A program made the position numbers and the translations under genes. Shown piece after piece: positions 55,589 through 64,000 of a DNA stretch of 64,000 nt. Position 1 is the stretch's first letter; each line of letters starts with the position of its first letter. The DNA comes from Mycolicibacterium parafortuitum (GTDB lineage Bacteria; Actinomycetota; Actinomycetes; Mycobacteriales; Mycobacteriaceae), in assembly GCF_010725485.1 (NCBI RefSeq), contig NZ_AP022598.1:5890001-5954000 (forward strand), in the 5' to 3' direction. The notes beneath the pieces are model-generated. The model made no database searches. It saw nothing but the letters and a program-made list of their open reading frames with translations, and was not told the DNA's origin.

Positions 55589-56758
55589 TCACTTCAGCAG
55601 CGCGCGGCTCATCACCACACGCTGAATCTGGTTGGTGCCCTCGTAGATCTGGGTGATCTTGGCGTCGCGCATCATCCGCTCGACCGGGAAGTCGACGGTG
55701 TAGCCGGCCCCGCCGAACAGCTGCACGGCGTCGGTGGTGACCTCCATCGCGATGTCGGAGGCCAGGCACTTCGACGCCGCGGAGATGAAGCCGAGGTTGC
55801 CCTCGCCACGCTCGGCGCGGGCCGCGGCGTGGTAGACCATCAGGCGCGCGGCCTCGACCTTCATCGCCATGTCGGCGAGCATGAACTGCACAGCCTGGAA
55901 GTCGCTGATCGACTTGCCGAACTGCTTGCGGTCCTTGGTGTATTCGATCGCGGCGTCCAGTGCGCCCTGCGCGATGCCGACCGCCTGCGCCCCGATCGTC
56001 GGACGGGTGTGGTCCAGGGTGGCCAGCGCGGTCTTGAAGCCGGTGCCCGGCTCACCGATGATGCGGTCACCCGGGATGCGGCAGTTCTCGAAGTACAGCT
56101 CGGTGGTCGGTGAGCCCTTGATCCCGAGCTTGCGCTCCTTGGGTCCGATGGTGAAGCCCTCGTCGTCGATATGGACCATGAACGCTGAGATCCCGTTGGC
56201 GCCCTTGTCGGGATCGGTCACGGCCATCACGGTGTACCAGGACGACTTGCCGCCGTTGGTGATCCAGCACTTGGCGCCGTTGAGGATCCAGTCGTCGCCG
56301 TCGGCCTTGGCGCGGGTGCGCATGGCGGCGGCGTCGCTGCCCGCTTCGCGCTCGGACAGCGCGTAGGACGCCATCGCCTCACCGGAGGCGATGGACGGGA
56401 GCACTTTCTGCTTGAGCTCGTCGGAGCCGCGCAGGATCAGGCCCATCGTGCCGAGCTTGTTGACCGCAGGGATCAGCGACGCGGACGCGTCGACGCGCGC
56501 GACCTCCTCGATGACGATGCACGCGGCGACCGAGTCGGCGCCCTGGCCGTCGAACTCCTCGGGGACGTGCACCGCATGGAAGCCGTTGGAGACGAGCGCG
56601 TCCAGGGCTTCCTGCGGGAAGCGCGCGTTCTCGTCGACGTCGGCGGCGTGCGGGGCGATCTCTTTCTCGCACAATGCGCGGATCGCCGCGCGCAGTTCCT
56701 GATGCTCTTCCGGCAACTGGAAGAGATCAAACGACGGATTCCCGGCCCAACTAGCCAT
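55589..56758 (-). CDS. fadE25: FadE25-type acyl-CoA dehydrogenase
   Basis: A 389-residue acyl-CoA dehydrogenase matching Rv3274c. YALSEREAGSDAA and WITNGGKSSWYTVMA are the FAD and substrate signatures, and the catalytic Glu lies in IYEGTNQIQR near the C-terminus. It takes part in fatty acid or branched-chain acyl-CoA oxidation. The third of three consecutive ATGs (56758) has AAGGAG at the right spacing. Converges on birA with 10 bp between the stops. Confidence 0.94.
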   Translation of the reverse strand: MASWAGNPSFDLFQLPEEHQELRAAIRALCEKEIAPHAADVDENARFPQEALDALVSNGFHAVHVPEEFDGQGADSVAACIVIEEVARVDASASLIPAVNKLGTMGLILRGSDELKQKVLPSIASGEAMASYALSEREAGSDAAAMRTRAKADGDDWILNGAKCWITNGGKSSWYTVMAVTDPDKGANGISAFMVHIDDEGFTIGPKERKLGIKGSPTTELYFENCRIPGDRIIGEPGTGFKTALATLDHTRPTIGAQAVGIAQGALDAAIEYTKDRKQFGKSISDFQAVQFMLADMAMKVEAARLMVYHAAARAERGEGNLGFISAASKCLASDIAMEVTTDAVQLFGGAGYTVDFPVERMMRDAKITQIYEGTNQIQRVVMSRALLK

Positions 56759-56892
56759 CATCATCTCCTTGCTACTCGTCGGTAACTTTAGCGCGGCACG
56801 GGCGAGAAGCGAATTCCGGGCGGGTCACTTCTCAGGGTGCGCTCAGTGCCGGAAACGGTTCGCTCTCAGCCTTCGTGGGTAGTTTCAGCAAC

Positions 56893-57084
56893 ATGCAGGT
56901 GTACATCGATGGCAAGGCCTTCCGCCGTACCGCGCATTGTGAATGTGGTTGGAACGGTACTCCCCGGTTGACGCGGAGCTCGGCGGTAGTCGACGCGGGC
57001 ATCCACGCCGCCCAGACCGGCCACATCCAGGCGGCCGCGCCCGTCCAGCACACCGCGCCCGTCGTGGTTTTGCGCGCCTCCTGA
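56893..57084 (+). CDS. Small zinc-finger-like protein, unknown function
   Basis: A 63-residue ORF beginning MQVYIDGKAFRRTAHCECGW and followed by two spaced histidines (AGIHAAQTGHIQ), giving a possible C-x-C...H...H metal site. The ATG has TAGTTT at 56880-56885, 7 nt upstream, and no SD, so a leaderless mRNA is plausible. A strong terminator follows 36 bp after the stop, supporting a real single-gene transcript. Confidence 0.62.
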   Translation: MQVYIDGKAFRRTAHCECGWNGTPRLTRSSAVVDAGIHAAQTGHIQAAAPVQHTAPVVVLRAS

Positions 57085-57119
57085 TTGTCGCGACGGCGCC
57101 CCGATAGGGGTTCGCTCGG

Positions 57120-57152
57120 CAGCGGTGTGACTGAGGTCACGCCGCTGTTTTT
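57120..57152 (+). terminator. Terminator after the small zinc-finger-like gene
   Basis: A 12-bp stem with one G-T pair (57120-57131 with 57136-57147, loop TGAG), followed by TTTTTA. The stem also contains TGTGA-N6-TCACG, a pattern like a CRP site. The remaining 280 bp before the polyketide synthase show only scattered AT-rich sequence. Confidence 0.82.
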
Positions 57153-57432
57153 ATGTCTGCACTTCGCTGATTTGCCCACGGCGTCAATCGGTTAGCCAAG
57201 CAACCATGGCGCCACCGGCGACCGGCGATCCTGATTCAACATTCTTTCGGCCAATTCGAAGCCATTGTCCAGAAATGGTGGACGAGGCTGGGAATCCGAT
57301 CGCTCGGTTCACAGAAACATGCCCTTGAGCAGGGCTTATACGCCCATACTCGGGAGTTTCCCACGGATGTGGATAAATTCACGAACGCTCCGAATGACGA
57401 ACTACTGCCGCGCCTATGCCGTTTATCGGGGC

Positions 57433-58533
57433 ATGACTGATACCTCGTTTTTCGCCCCCACCCAACCGTCGCGCCTCCGCGATCCTCGCGCCCCGCATAT
57501 CGCGGGGACGGCGGCGGCTTTCACCGAGCACGCCTATGACCAAGACCAGGTCGCGCAAGCTCTGTCCGAGTTCACCGATCCCGCCTTCAGCCGCTTCGCG
57601 GACTCCAGCGGCGTCAAGTACCGCAATCTCGCGTTGCCCGTCGACCGCTATCCGAACCTGTCCGGCTTCACCGAGGCCAATACGGCCTATATCGACGTGG
57701 CGACCGACCTCGGCGAGCGCGCGGTCCGGCAGGCCCTGTCCGCGGCACACCGCGACCCGTCGGAGGTCGACGCGATCATCACCGTGTCCAGCACCGGTGT
57801 CGCGGTGCCCACGATCGACGCGCGCATCGCCGGCCGCCTCGGCCTGCGCCCCGATGTGAAGCGCATCCCGCTGTTCGGCCTCGGTTGCGTGGCCGGGGCC
57901 GCGGGGCTGGCGCGGGTTCACGACTATCTGCGTGGTTTCCCCAACCACGTCGCCGTGCTGCTGTCGGTCGAGTTGTGTTCGCTGACCCTGCAGCGCGACG
58001 ATTTCTCGATTCCCGCGCTCATCGGGTTGTGCTTGTTCGGCGACGGTGCCGCCGCGGTGGTCGCCGTCGGGGCGGAGCGCAGCCCCGCGACACCGCAGCC
58101 GGGCCCGCGCGTCATCGACACCCGCAGCATCCTGTTCCCCGACACCGTCGGCGTCATGGGCTGGAACGTCGGCTCGGACGGGTTCCAGCTCGTGATGTCG
58201 AAGGATGTCCCCCGGATGGCCGAAGATCATCTCGCCGACGCGGTCGGCCACTTCCTCGCCGACCATGGTCTCGGTACCCAGGACATCTCGACGTGGATCT
58301 GCCATCCCGGCGGACCGAAGGTGCTCGAGGCCATCGGCTCGGCAATGCATCTGCCGCAGAACACCTTCCGGCACAGCTGGGAATCGATGAGCGAGCACGG
58401 CAACATCTCGTCGGCGTCGGTGCTCGACGTGCTGTCCCGGACGTTGAACGATCCGCCGGCGCCGGGATCGCTGGGTCTGATGCTGGCGATGGGGCCGGGC
58501 TTCAGCTTCGAACTGCTTCTGCTGAGCTGGTAG
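57433..58533 (+). CDS. Type III polyketide synthase (alkylpyrone synthase-like)
   Basis: A 366-residue chalcone-synthase-fold enzyme. The catalytic triad is Cys152 (FGLGCVAGAAG), His291 (ICHPGG) and Asn324 (SEHGNISSASV). Relatives in mycobacteria (Pks10/11/18) make long-chain alkylpyrones and related lipids from fatty acyl-CoA starters. The ATG at 57433 follows a GGGG stretch; upstream in-frame sequence is not conserved. The next gene, a membrane methyltransferase, begins 8 bp after the stop and likely modifies the product. Confidence 0.92.
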   Translation: MTDTSFFAPTQPSRLRDPRAPHIAGTAAAFTEHAYDQDQVAQALSEFTDPAFSRFADSSGVKYRNLALPVDRYPNLSGFTEANTAYIDVATDLGERAVRQALSAAHRDPSEVDAIITVSSTGVAVPTIDARIAGRLGLRPDVKRIPLFGLGCVAGAAGLARVHDYLRGFPNHVAVLLSVELCSLTLQRDDFSIPALIGLCLFGDGAAAVVAVGAERSPATPQPGPRVIDTRSILFPDTVGVMGWNVGSDGFQLVMSKDVPRMAEDHLADAVGHFLADHGLGTQDISTWICHPGGPKVLEAIGSAMHLPQNTFRHSWESMSEHGNISSASVLDVLSRTLNDPPAPGSLGLMLAMGPGFSFELLLLSW

Positions 58534-58541
58534 GAGAAGCC

Positions 58542-59045
58542 ATGTACTACCTGTTCATCCTCGCCATCGGCGTGGAGCGCCTAGTCGAGTTGGTGGTCTC
58601 GCGCCGCAATGCCCGCTGGTCCTTCGCGCACGGCGGCCAGGAATTCGGCCGCGGGCACTATCCGGCGATGGTGAGTATGCATGCGCTGCTGCTGATTTCG
58701 TGCATCGTCGAGGTCGCCGTCGGGCACCGCCCGTTCATCCCATGGCTCGGGTGGCCGATGGTGGCGCTGGTCGCGGCGAGCACGGGCCTGCGGTGGTGGT
58801 GCGTCGCGACGCTGGGCAAACGGTGGAATCCGCGCCTGATCGTGATCCCGGATGCCCCGTTGGTGACCGGTGGCCCGTACCGGTGGCTGCACCACCCGAA
58901 CTACACCGCGGTGGCGGTGGAGGTGGCCGCGCTGCCGCTCGTGCACTCGGCGTGGGTGACCGCGATCGTGTTCAGCCTGGCCAATGCCGCGGTGCTGACG
59001 GTCCGGATCGGTGCGGAGAACCGGGCGTTGGGCTATGCGACGTAA
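58542..59045 (+). CDS. Isoprenylcysteine-carboxyl-methyltransferase-like membrane enzyme
   Basis: A 167-residue membrane protein with four likely helices. The ICMT-type signature appears as GGPYRWLHHPNYTAV followed by a late E-N-R (GAENRAL). Similar proteins paired with type III PKS genes (BpsB of Bacillus) O-methylate alkylpyrones. The ATG has GGAGA upstream. The gene pair forms a compact two-step module; the methyl acceptor is inferred from context. Confidence 0.9.
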   Translation: MYYLFILAIGVERLVELVVSRRNARWSFAHGGQEFGRGHYPAMVSMHALLLISCIVEVAVGHRPFIPWLGWPMVALVAASTGLRWWCVATLGKRWNPRLIVIPDAPLVTGGPYRWLHHPNYTAVAVEVAALPLVHSAWVTAIVFSLANAAVLTVRIGAENRALGYAT

Positions 59046-59048
59046 CGC

Positions 59049-59552
59049 CTACTCCCCCAACAGTTTCTGACGCAACGCCGCGTCCTTCTGTAGCACCATC
59101 TCCTCCAGGGAAGCCTGGAACGCCGCCATCCGGTCCTGCAGCGCCTTGTCCGAAGCGCCGAGAATGCGCACCGCCAGCAGGCCGGCGTTGCGAGCACCGC
59201 CGATCGACACCGTCGCGACCGGCACACCGGCAGGCATCTGCACGATCGACAGCAACGAGTCCATGCCGTCGAGCCGCGCGAGCGGCACCGGCACCCCGAT
59301 CACCGGCAGCGGGGTGGCCGAGGCGACCATCCCCGGCAGGTGCGCCGCGCCGCCGGCGCCGGCGATGATCACCTCGATACCGCGCCCGGCGGCCTCCTGG
59401 GCGTAGGTGAGCATCCGGCCCGGTGTCCGATGCGCGGACACGACGCCGACCTCGAAGGGAATCTCGAACTCGGCCAGCGCCTCGGCGGCCTCGGACATCA
59501 CCGGCCAGTCGCTGTCACTGCCCATGATCAGCCCAACCCGGGGAGAACTCAT
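59049..59552 (-). CDS. purE: PurE, N5-CAIR mutase
   Basis: A 167-residue class I Pur[10 protein letters not shown] binds the substrate, SAHRTPGRM and [12 protein letters not shown] are family blocks, and the last part, [22 protein letters not shown], is typical. It converts N5-CAIR to CAIR in purine synthesis. The ATG overlaps the purK stop (ATGA). It converges on the methyltransferase gene with a 3-bp gap. Confidence 0.96.
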   Translation of the reverse strand: MSSPRVGLIMGSDSDWPVMSEAAEALAEFEIPFEVGVVSAHRTPGRMLTYAQEAAGRGIEVIIAGAGGAAHLPGMVASATPLPVIGVPVPLARLDGMDSLLSIVQMPAGVPVATVSIGGARNAGLLAVRILGASDKALQDRMAAFQASLEEMVLQKDAALRQKLLGE

Positions 59553-60757
59553 GCGTGGGGATCCCATCCGTCGGTCCACTGTGCGTGCGACAACCAGTGT
59601 GCCGCCCGCTCGGCGCGCTCCCGCAGGGACGTCATCGTTTCGGCCGGCCCGCCGACGATGTTGACGTGCCCGATCTTGCGGCCCGGCCGTTCCTCCTTGC
59701 CGTAGAGATGCACTTTGGCATCTGGCATGCGGGCGAACAGGTGATGCACCCGTTCGTCCATCGACATCTTCGGTGTCTCGGGAGCACCGAGCACGTTGCC
59801 CATCACGGTGGGCGCCAGCGCGGAGGTGTCCCCGAGCGGGTAGTCAAGCACCGCACGCAGGTGCTGTTCGAACTGGCTGGTGCGCGCACCGTCCATCGTC
59901 CAGTGCCCCGAGTTGTGTGGGCGCATCGCCAGCTCGTTCACCAGCAGCTTCCCGTCGACGGTCTCGAACAGCTCGACGGCGAGTACGCCGACGACGCCGA
60001 GCGACGACGCGATGCGCAGCGCCAGTTCCGACGCGGCGGAACCCAGCTCCTCGGACAGGTCCGGCGCCGGGGCCAGCACGGTGACGCAGATGCCGTCGCG
60101 CTGCACGGTCTCGACCACCGGCCACACCGCACCCTGCCCGAACGGCGAGCGGGCCACCAGCGCGGCCAGCTCGCGGCGCATCGCGACCCGTTCCTCGATC
60201 ATCACCGGAACACCGTCGGCGAGGTAGCGCTCCACTGCCGAGCGCACTTCGGCGGTGTCGGCCGCGATGACGACGCCGCGCCCGTCGTAGCCGCCGCGCA
60301 CCGTCTTGATCACCACCGGGCCGCCGGCCTGCTCACTGAATGCGACCGCGTCCTGCACGGAGGTCACCTCGGCGAACCGCGGCACCGGCGCCCCGAGCTC
60401 GGAGAGCCGGCGGCGCATCAGCAGCTTGTCCTGCGCGTGAACCAGCGCACCGGGCGGCGGTGCGACGTTCACCCCGTCGGCGACGAGGGCCTCGAGGTGC
60501 TCGGTCGGGACATGCTCGTGGTCGAAGGTGAACGCCGTCGCGCCCTTCGCGACGCGGCGCAGCGCGTCGAGGTCGGTGTGGGATCCGAGCACCACATCCG
60601 GGGTGACCTGAGCGGCGGATTCATCGCTGCGGACGGCCAGCACGCGCAGGGTCTGACCGAGCGCAATTGCCGCCTGGGCCGTCATCCGGGCGAGTTGGCC
60701 GCCGCCGATCATTGCTACGACGGGCGGGGACGCGGGACTTCTCGACACGGCATACAT
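59549..60757 (-). CDS. purK: PurK, N5-CAIR synthetase
   Basis: A 402-residue ATP-grasp enzyme. IGGGQLARM starts the N-terminal domain; [14 protein letters not shown] and [15 protein letters not shown] are the ATP-grasp and metal-site blocks. It makes N5-CAIR from AIR, bicarbonate and ATP, the PurE substrate. The ATG at 60757 is used; the ORF runs further upstream but is unconserved and has no SD. It diverges from gtrA with 85 bp between. Confidence 0.94.
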   Translation of the reverse strand: MYAVSRSPASPPVVAMIGGGQLARMTAQAAIALGQTLRVLAVRSDESAAQVTPDVVLGSHTDLDALRRVAKGATAFTFDHEHVPTEHLEALVADGVNVAPPPGALVHAQDKLLMRRRLSELGAPVPRFAEVTSVQDAVAFSEQAGGPVVIKTVRGGYDGRGVVIAADTAEVRSAVERYLADGVPVMIEERVAMRRELAALVARSPFGQGAVWPVVETVQRDGICVTVLAPAPDLSEELGSAASELALRIASSLGVVGVLAVELFETVDGKLLVNELAMRPHNSGHWTMDGARTSQFEQHLRAVLDYPLGDTSALAPTVMGNVLGAPETPKMSMDERVHHLFARMPDAKVHLYGKEERPGRKIGHVNIVGGPAETMTSLRERAERAAHWLSHAQWTDGWDPHA

Positions 60758-60842
60758 GGTGTCATGGCCGGCACCACACCGGTGACCTGCGGTTACCGAG
60801 CGATGCGGCATTGCCGACGTCGGTTCCGTAAACTGGCTCCTT

Positions 60843-61538
60843 GTGTCCTTTGCCGATGCGACGATCCGCCGCCTGCCGCGTGCGGTCCGTCCCTACGCCG
60901 AACGGCACCATGAGCTGATCAAGTTCGCCATTGTCGGCGCCACCACGTTCGTCATCGACTCGGCGATCTTCTTCACGCTGAAGCTGACGATCCTGGAGCC
61001 CAAGCCGGTCACGGCGAAGATCATCGCGGGCATCGTCGCGGTGATCGCGTCCTACATCCTGAACCGGGAATGGAGCTTCCGCGACCGGGGCGGCCGAGAG
61101 CGCCATCACGAAGCCCTGCTGTTCTTCGGGGTCAGCGGCGTCGGCGTGCTGCTGAGCATGGCGCCGCTGTGGGTGTCCAGCTACGTCCTGATGCTGCGGG
61201 TGCCGATGGTGTCACTGGCCACCGAGAACGTCGCTGACTTCATCTCGGCGTACATCATCGGCAACCTGCTGCAGATGGCGTTCCGGTTCTGGGCGTTCCG
61301 CCGGTTCGTGTTCCCCGACGAGTTCGCCCGCAACCCGGAGAAGGCGCTGGAATCCACGCTGACCGGTGGCGGTATCGCCGAGGCGCTCGAAGACGAGTAC
61401 GAGCTCAGGCACCCGCCCGCACCTGCCGACGACGTTCCACAAACCGGCAACGTGACCCCGATGCGCGTGCCCCGGCGTCGGCGCGGGCAACGGCAGAGCC
61501 GTAATTCCGACGAGCCGAGGGTGTCGAAGACCTCATAA
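60843..61538 (+). CDS. GtrA-family membrane protein (Rv3277-like)
   Basis: A 231-residue protein with four membrane helices (FAIVGATTFVIDSAIFF, then IIAGIVAVIASYILNREWSF). GtrA proteins help flip polyprenyl-linked sugars or act with cell-wall glycosyltransferases. The last 60 residues form a cytoplasmic basic tail ending in PRVSKTS. The GTG is preceded by TAAACT 8 nt upstream and no SD, suggesting a leaderless mRNA. Confidence 0.9.
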   Translation: MSFADATIRRLPRAVRPYAERHHELIKFAIVGATTFVIDSAIFFTLKLTILEPKPVTAKIIAGIVAVIASYILNREWSFRDRGGRERHHEALLFFGVSGVGVLLSMAPLWVSSYVLMLRVPMVSLATENVADFISAYIIGNLLQMAFRFWAFRRFVFPDEFARNPEKALESTLTGGGIAEALEDEYELRHPPAPADDVPQTGNVTPMRVPRRRRGQRQSRNSDEPRVSKTS

Positions 61539-61580
61539 GCCGGCGCTGCCGGACAGACGGTCTTTGCATAGCGTTATCAC

Positions 61581-61700
61581 GTGCCGGGTCGCCATCGCCG
61601 TTCGCCAGTGCGACCGTTGGCGTTGATCGTGGGCGGAACTGTTGGTGCCCTGGTCCGCTATGCGGTGTTGCTGCTGCCGAGTCACGCTGCCGCCCGGAGG
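61581..61700 (+). pseudogene. Possible CrcB/Fluc fluoride-channel gene remnant
   Basis: The frame from GTG 61581 gives RPLALIVGGTVGALVRYAVL, where GGTVGALVRY is the N-terminal signature of Fluc/CrcB channels (GGxxGAxxRY). The channel then stops resembling the family after about 35 residues and the frame runs antisense into the PH-domain gene. It looks like the stump of a deleted gene. Confidence 0.5.
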
Positions 61701-61741
61701 ACCTCGGCCTACGCTAGGGCACACTCCGCGCAGGGGCCGAC

Positions 61742-62260
61742 TCAGCTTGGCGACTCCTCCGAACCCAGCGTGTCGAAGACTTCGTGATACAGCAGCGAAT
61801 GCACGTATTCGACGCGGGGAATGTCCTGGAACTCCAACGGATCCTGGGCCGCCGACTCAATGATCAAGGTCCCGGTGCGAAAGATCCGGTCGACGAGTCC
61901 GTGCCGGAACTCCACGCTGTTGATGCGCGCCAGCGGGATATCGATGCCGGACCGTGTGATCAGCCCGTGCCGGTACATGACGCGGCGGTCGGTGATCACG
62001 AAATGGGTGGTCCACCAGTTCAGAAACGGCCACACCGAGAGCCATCCGATGAGGATGAGCCAGATGCCGGCGATGACGCCGAACACGATGGTTTTCGCCG
62101 TCTGCTCCCAGTTCAGGGTGTTGACGTAGCCCGCCAGGAACGCTGCCGCCGCCGACGCCAGGATGAGCACTATCGCGGGGAACGTCAGCCGTCCCCAGTG
62201 CGGGTGGCGGTGCAGGACGACCTGTTCGTCCTTGGCCAACACGTTCTCCGGATAGCCCAC
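61742..62260 (-). CDS. PH-domain (bPH2) membrane protein (Rv3278c-like)
   Basis: A 172-residue protein with two membrane helices (about 27-45 and 58-80) followed by a bacterial PH domain (FVITDRRVMYRHGLITRSG, then IPLARINSVEFRHGLVDRIF). The gene has a GTG start with TACAGT (62267-62272) 6 nt upstream and no SD, a leaderless start. Its function is unknown; similar proteins act at membranes in envelope stress or lipid handling. Confidence 0.9.
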   Translation of the reverse strand: MGYPENVLAKDEQVVLHRHPHWGRLTFPAIVLILASAAAAFLAGYVNTLNWEQTAKTIVFGVIAGIWLILIGWLSVWPFLNWWTTHFVITDRRVMYRHGLITRSGIDIPLARINSVEFRHGLVDRIFRTGTLIIESAAQDPLEFQDIPRVEYVHSLLYHEVFDTLGSEESPS

Positions 62261-62357
62261 GGCAGCACTGTACTGGGGATTAGGCGCGTCGGCGGCTTTT
62301 CCCTGTCGGCTTAGCTCCTACCGTCGCGTAGCAGCGTCCTTCGAGAGGCTCGACGCC

Positions 62358-63755
62358 TCAGCTTCTGAGCAACCCGGTCTCGTGGTAGCCAGGATCGGTA
62401 TTGACCAGCCAAGGGTCGACATTTTCACCGAAGTATCGCCCGACGCTGCGCAGCGCACTCAGCATCGCGTGGTCCTGGTTGTCGTAGCGGTGCATACCGT
62501 TCCGGCCGATCGGGTGCAGTCCGGGCTGATTCTGCCGCAGGTAGTCACGGACCCGGACCACGTTGCGTTCCCGGCCGGATTCGTAGATCGGGTACGCGAA
62601 CTGCGATCTGATGATCATCAGCTGCTCGATCGACGAGTTTCCGGCGCCGAGCACCTGCAGGTCTCTCTCGACGATCGCGCGCAGGGTCTGGTCATCGGCG
62701 CGCCACAGGTCGTCGTGGGGCACCGTGAAGTATTCGAGCCCCAGATAGGTTCCGGTGAATTCTTCGGGGGCGAGTGCCGGTGACCACCGCAGGTAGTTCT
62801 GCACCCGGCCGACGCGGCAGTCGGCGCCGGGGGTGTACACCCAGTTGAACGGGATGTCGCGGTGTTCGGATAGCGCCACGGCGACGGTGATCAGGGATCG
62901 GTGCCGCAGCGTGGCGGCGATCGCGCGAATGTGCTTGGGCGGGGCCGGTTTCAACATGTGCACCAGCAGCTGCAAGGGCATGCTGGAGAACACGGCGTCC
63001 CCTGTGGCGGTCTCCCCGTTCTGCAGTTCGATCGTCCACTGGCGTCCGTCGTGGTGGAGCCCTACCACCGGGGAGTTCAGCGACGGTGGGGCGCCGGCGT
63101 CGGCGAGGGTGGCCGCTGCGGCGTCCCAGAGTTGCCCGGGACCGAGCCGCGGATAGCGGAACACATCGTCATCGGTGTCGCCGCGCTTGCCCGCACGGCG
63201 CCAGTCGATCGGCCTGATGCGCTGGTTGGCCCAGTCGCTGGACAAATTGTTCGGGTCGGAGAGCCAGGTCTTGCGCACGTAGCCGTCGAAGAACATCCGG
63301 TACCAGTGCTTGCCGAACTCTTCGATCCCCCACTCCCGGAACGTCTGTTCCTTTTCAACGGCTCGCATGCCGCGCCGGAACCGCGACCACATCAAGTCGC
63401 CGGCGCCGCGGATACCGCTGCGAAAACCCAGGCGTGTCAACAGCTCCCGGCCGACGAGCGGGTACGGCACCAGATGGCCGTCTACGAGCATCGCCGAGCG
63501 GCGCGGCACTGCCAGCCATTCGTCGTGTGGAAGTAACTGTTTCCACACATCGAGGATCTCTTCGTGCTGGGTGAAGAAGCGATGCCCGCCGGGGTCTGCG
63601 CGCCACTGGCCGGCGGTTGGGGTGCGGGCCAGACCGCCGACGTGGTCCGAGGACTCGTAGACCCGCGGGATTACGCCCCGGTGCACGAGATCGAGCGCTG
63701 CGGTGAGTCCGGCGGGCCCGGCCCCGATGACCAGAGGGTTGCGTTGCGTAGCCAT
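62358..63755 (-). CDS. FAD-dependent oxidoreductase, UGM/protoporphyrinogen-oxidase-like
   Basis: A 465-residue flavoprotein. The N-terminal VIGAGPAGLTAALDL and the following GGLART are the FAD-binding signature of the amine oxidase/UDP-galactopyranose mutase group. A conserved GGHRFF and the C-terminal block IYESGRERNVVRVRDYLRQ...NGMHRYDNQDHAML match a subgroup of UGM-like proteins found near surface-glycan or prenyl genes. The reaction is not known. Its ATG is 3 bp from the stop of the cis-prenyltransferase, so the two are coupled. Confidence 0.85.
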   Translation of the reverse strand: MATQRNPLVIGAGPAGLTAALDLVHRGVIPRVYESSDHVGGLARTPTAGQWRADPGGHRFFTQHEEILDVWKQLLPHDEWLAVPRRSAMLVDGHLVPYPLVGRELLTRLGFRSGIRGAGDLMWSRFRRGMRAVEKEQTFREWGIEEFGKHWYRMFFDGYVRKTWLSDPNNLSSDWANQRIRPIDWRRAGKRGDTDDDVFRYPRLGPGQLWDAAAATLADAGAPPSLNSPVVGLHHDGRQWTIELQNGETATGDAVFSSMPLQLLVHMLKPAPPKHIRAIAATLRHRSLITVAVALSEHRDIPFNWVYTPGADCRVGRVQNYLRWSPALAPEEFTGTYLGLEYFTVPHDDLWRADDQTLRAIVERDLQVLGAGNSSIEQLMIIRSQFAYPIYESGRERNVVRVRDYLRQNQPGLHPIGRNGMHRYDNQDHAMLSALRSVGRYFGENVDPWLVNTDPGYHETGLLRS

Positions 63756-63758
63756 CCG

Positions 63759-64000
63759 CTACTGTCCGCGCCGCTGCGGGAACCGACGGTGCTCGGCGAT
63801 GAGATCGTCGATGTGTTCGGGGGTCAGTTCATTGAGAGGTGTGCTTAGGAAGACCAGCTCGGCGTACTGGCTCTGCAGCGGCAGGAACCCGCTGAGCAGG
63901 GGTTCTGCGGTGGTGCGAATGACCAGGTCGAGGTCGGGGATGTCGAACGCGGCCGCGATGTCGCAGCCGTGCTGTTGTGCACGCTGGTGGGCGGCGCGCA
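63759..64000 (-). CDS. Partial cis-prenyltransferase-like protein (5' end outside window)
   Basis: The last 80 codons are present, ending FPQRRGQ. The segment LVIRTTAEPLLSGFLPLQSQ followed by YAELVF aligns with the C-terminal signature of undecaprenyl-diphosphate synthases. Where those read RTxGExRxSxF, the second Arg is Leu and the Gly is Ala. In E. coli UppS that Arg binds the isopentenyl diphosphate. Altered substrate use is therefore likely. It runs directly into the UGM-like flavoenzyme gene. Confidence 0.75.
   Translation of the reverse strand, partial: RAAHQRAQQHGCDIAAAFDIPDLDLVIRTTAEPLLSGFLPLQSQYAELVFLSTPLNELTPEHIDDLIAEHRRFPQRRGQ

Overview
The window is high-GC actinobacterial DNA, and almost every gene has a recognisable mycobacterial counterpart. 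Gene content and order follow the M. tuberculosis Rv3219 to Rv3278 segment, read in the same direction: whiB1, pdtaS, rshA-sigH, aroA-rsgA, desA3, ppk2, secA1, hpf, lpqB-mtrB-mtrA, tmk, sahH, alkB-rubA-rubB, manA-pmm, whiB2, fbiA-fbiB, wbbL-rmlD, lcp, fadE25, purE-purK. Extra transporters, methyltransferases, a Sec-exported PecA-type protease and other accessory genes, together with moderate divergence from the M. tuberculosis proteins, point to a rapidly growing environmental species (Mycolicibacterium). This assignment comes from remembered synteny and protein families, not from a search.

Layout. 1-5 kb: stress regulation (WhiB1, PdtaS, SigH/RshA) with the tiny ribosomal protein bL37. 5-10.6 kb: two methyltransferases, an SRAP DNA-repair protein, AroA and RsgA. 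10.6-19.7 kb: lipid and osmolyte genes (aldo/keto reductase, the DesA3-type desaturase with its flavin/2Fe-2S reductase, PPK2, a BCCT transporter, a WS/DGAT-like protein). 19.7-32.4 kb: housekeeping (SecA1, HPF, ComF, a Rieske lipoprotein, MtrAB-LpqB, Tmk, SahH). 32.6-36.8 kb: the alkane hydroxylase operon with its TetR gene, and an APC permease. 36.9-41.1 kb: mannose-phosphate metabolism. 41.2-45.3 kb: WhiB2 and the F420 genes. 46.3-51.4 kb: the GDP-mannose/rhamnose linker genes and the LCP ligase for cell-wall assembly. 51.4-54.8 kb: an accessory island with a PecA-like protease bracketed by a duplicated gene end, plus two paralogous small membrane proteins. 54.8-64 kb: BirA, FadE25, a type III PKS with its methyltransferase partner, PurE/PurK, GtrA, a PH-domain protein, a UGM-like flavoenzyme and the 3' end of an atypical cis-prenyltransferase.

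Systems that work together: DesA3 and its reductase share a nearly identical operator. AlkB, both rubredoxins and the TetR protein form an alkane-oxidation module with a near-consensus promoter and a palindrome on the -35 box. FbiA-FbiB-Nudix are joined by stop/start overlaps, as are the mannose and rhamnose genes. Many genes begin directly 6-8 nt after a TANNNT-like -10 box, suggesting leaderless mRNAs.

The least explained structure is a set of short (about 63-67 bp) palindrome-ended intergenic elements in at least three sequence types. They sit mainly at the edges of genes that interrupt the M. tuberculosis gene order. No tRNA, rRNA, CRISPR array or transposase gene was seen.
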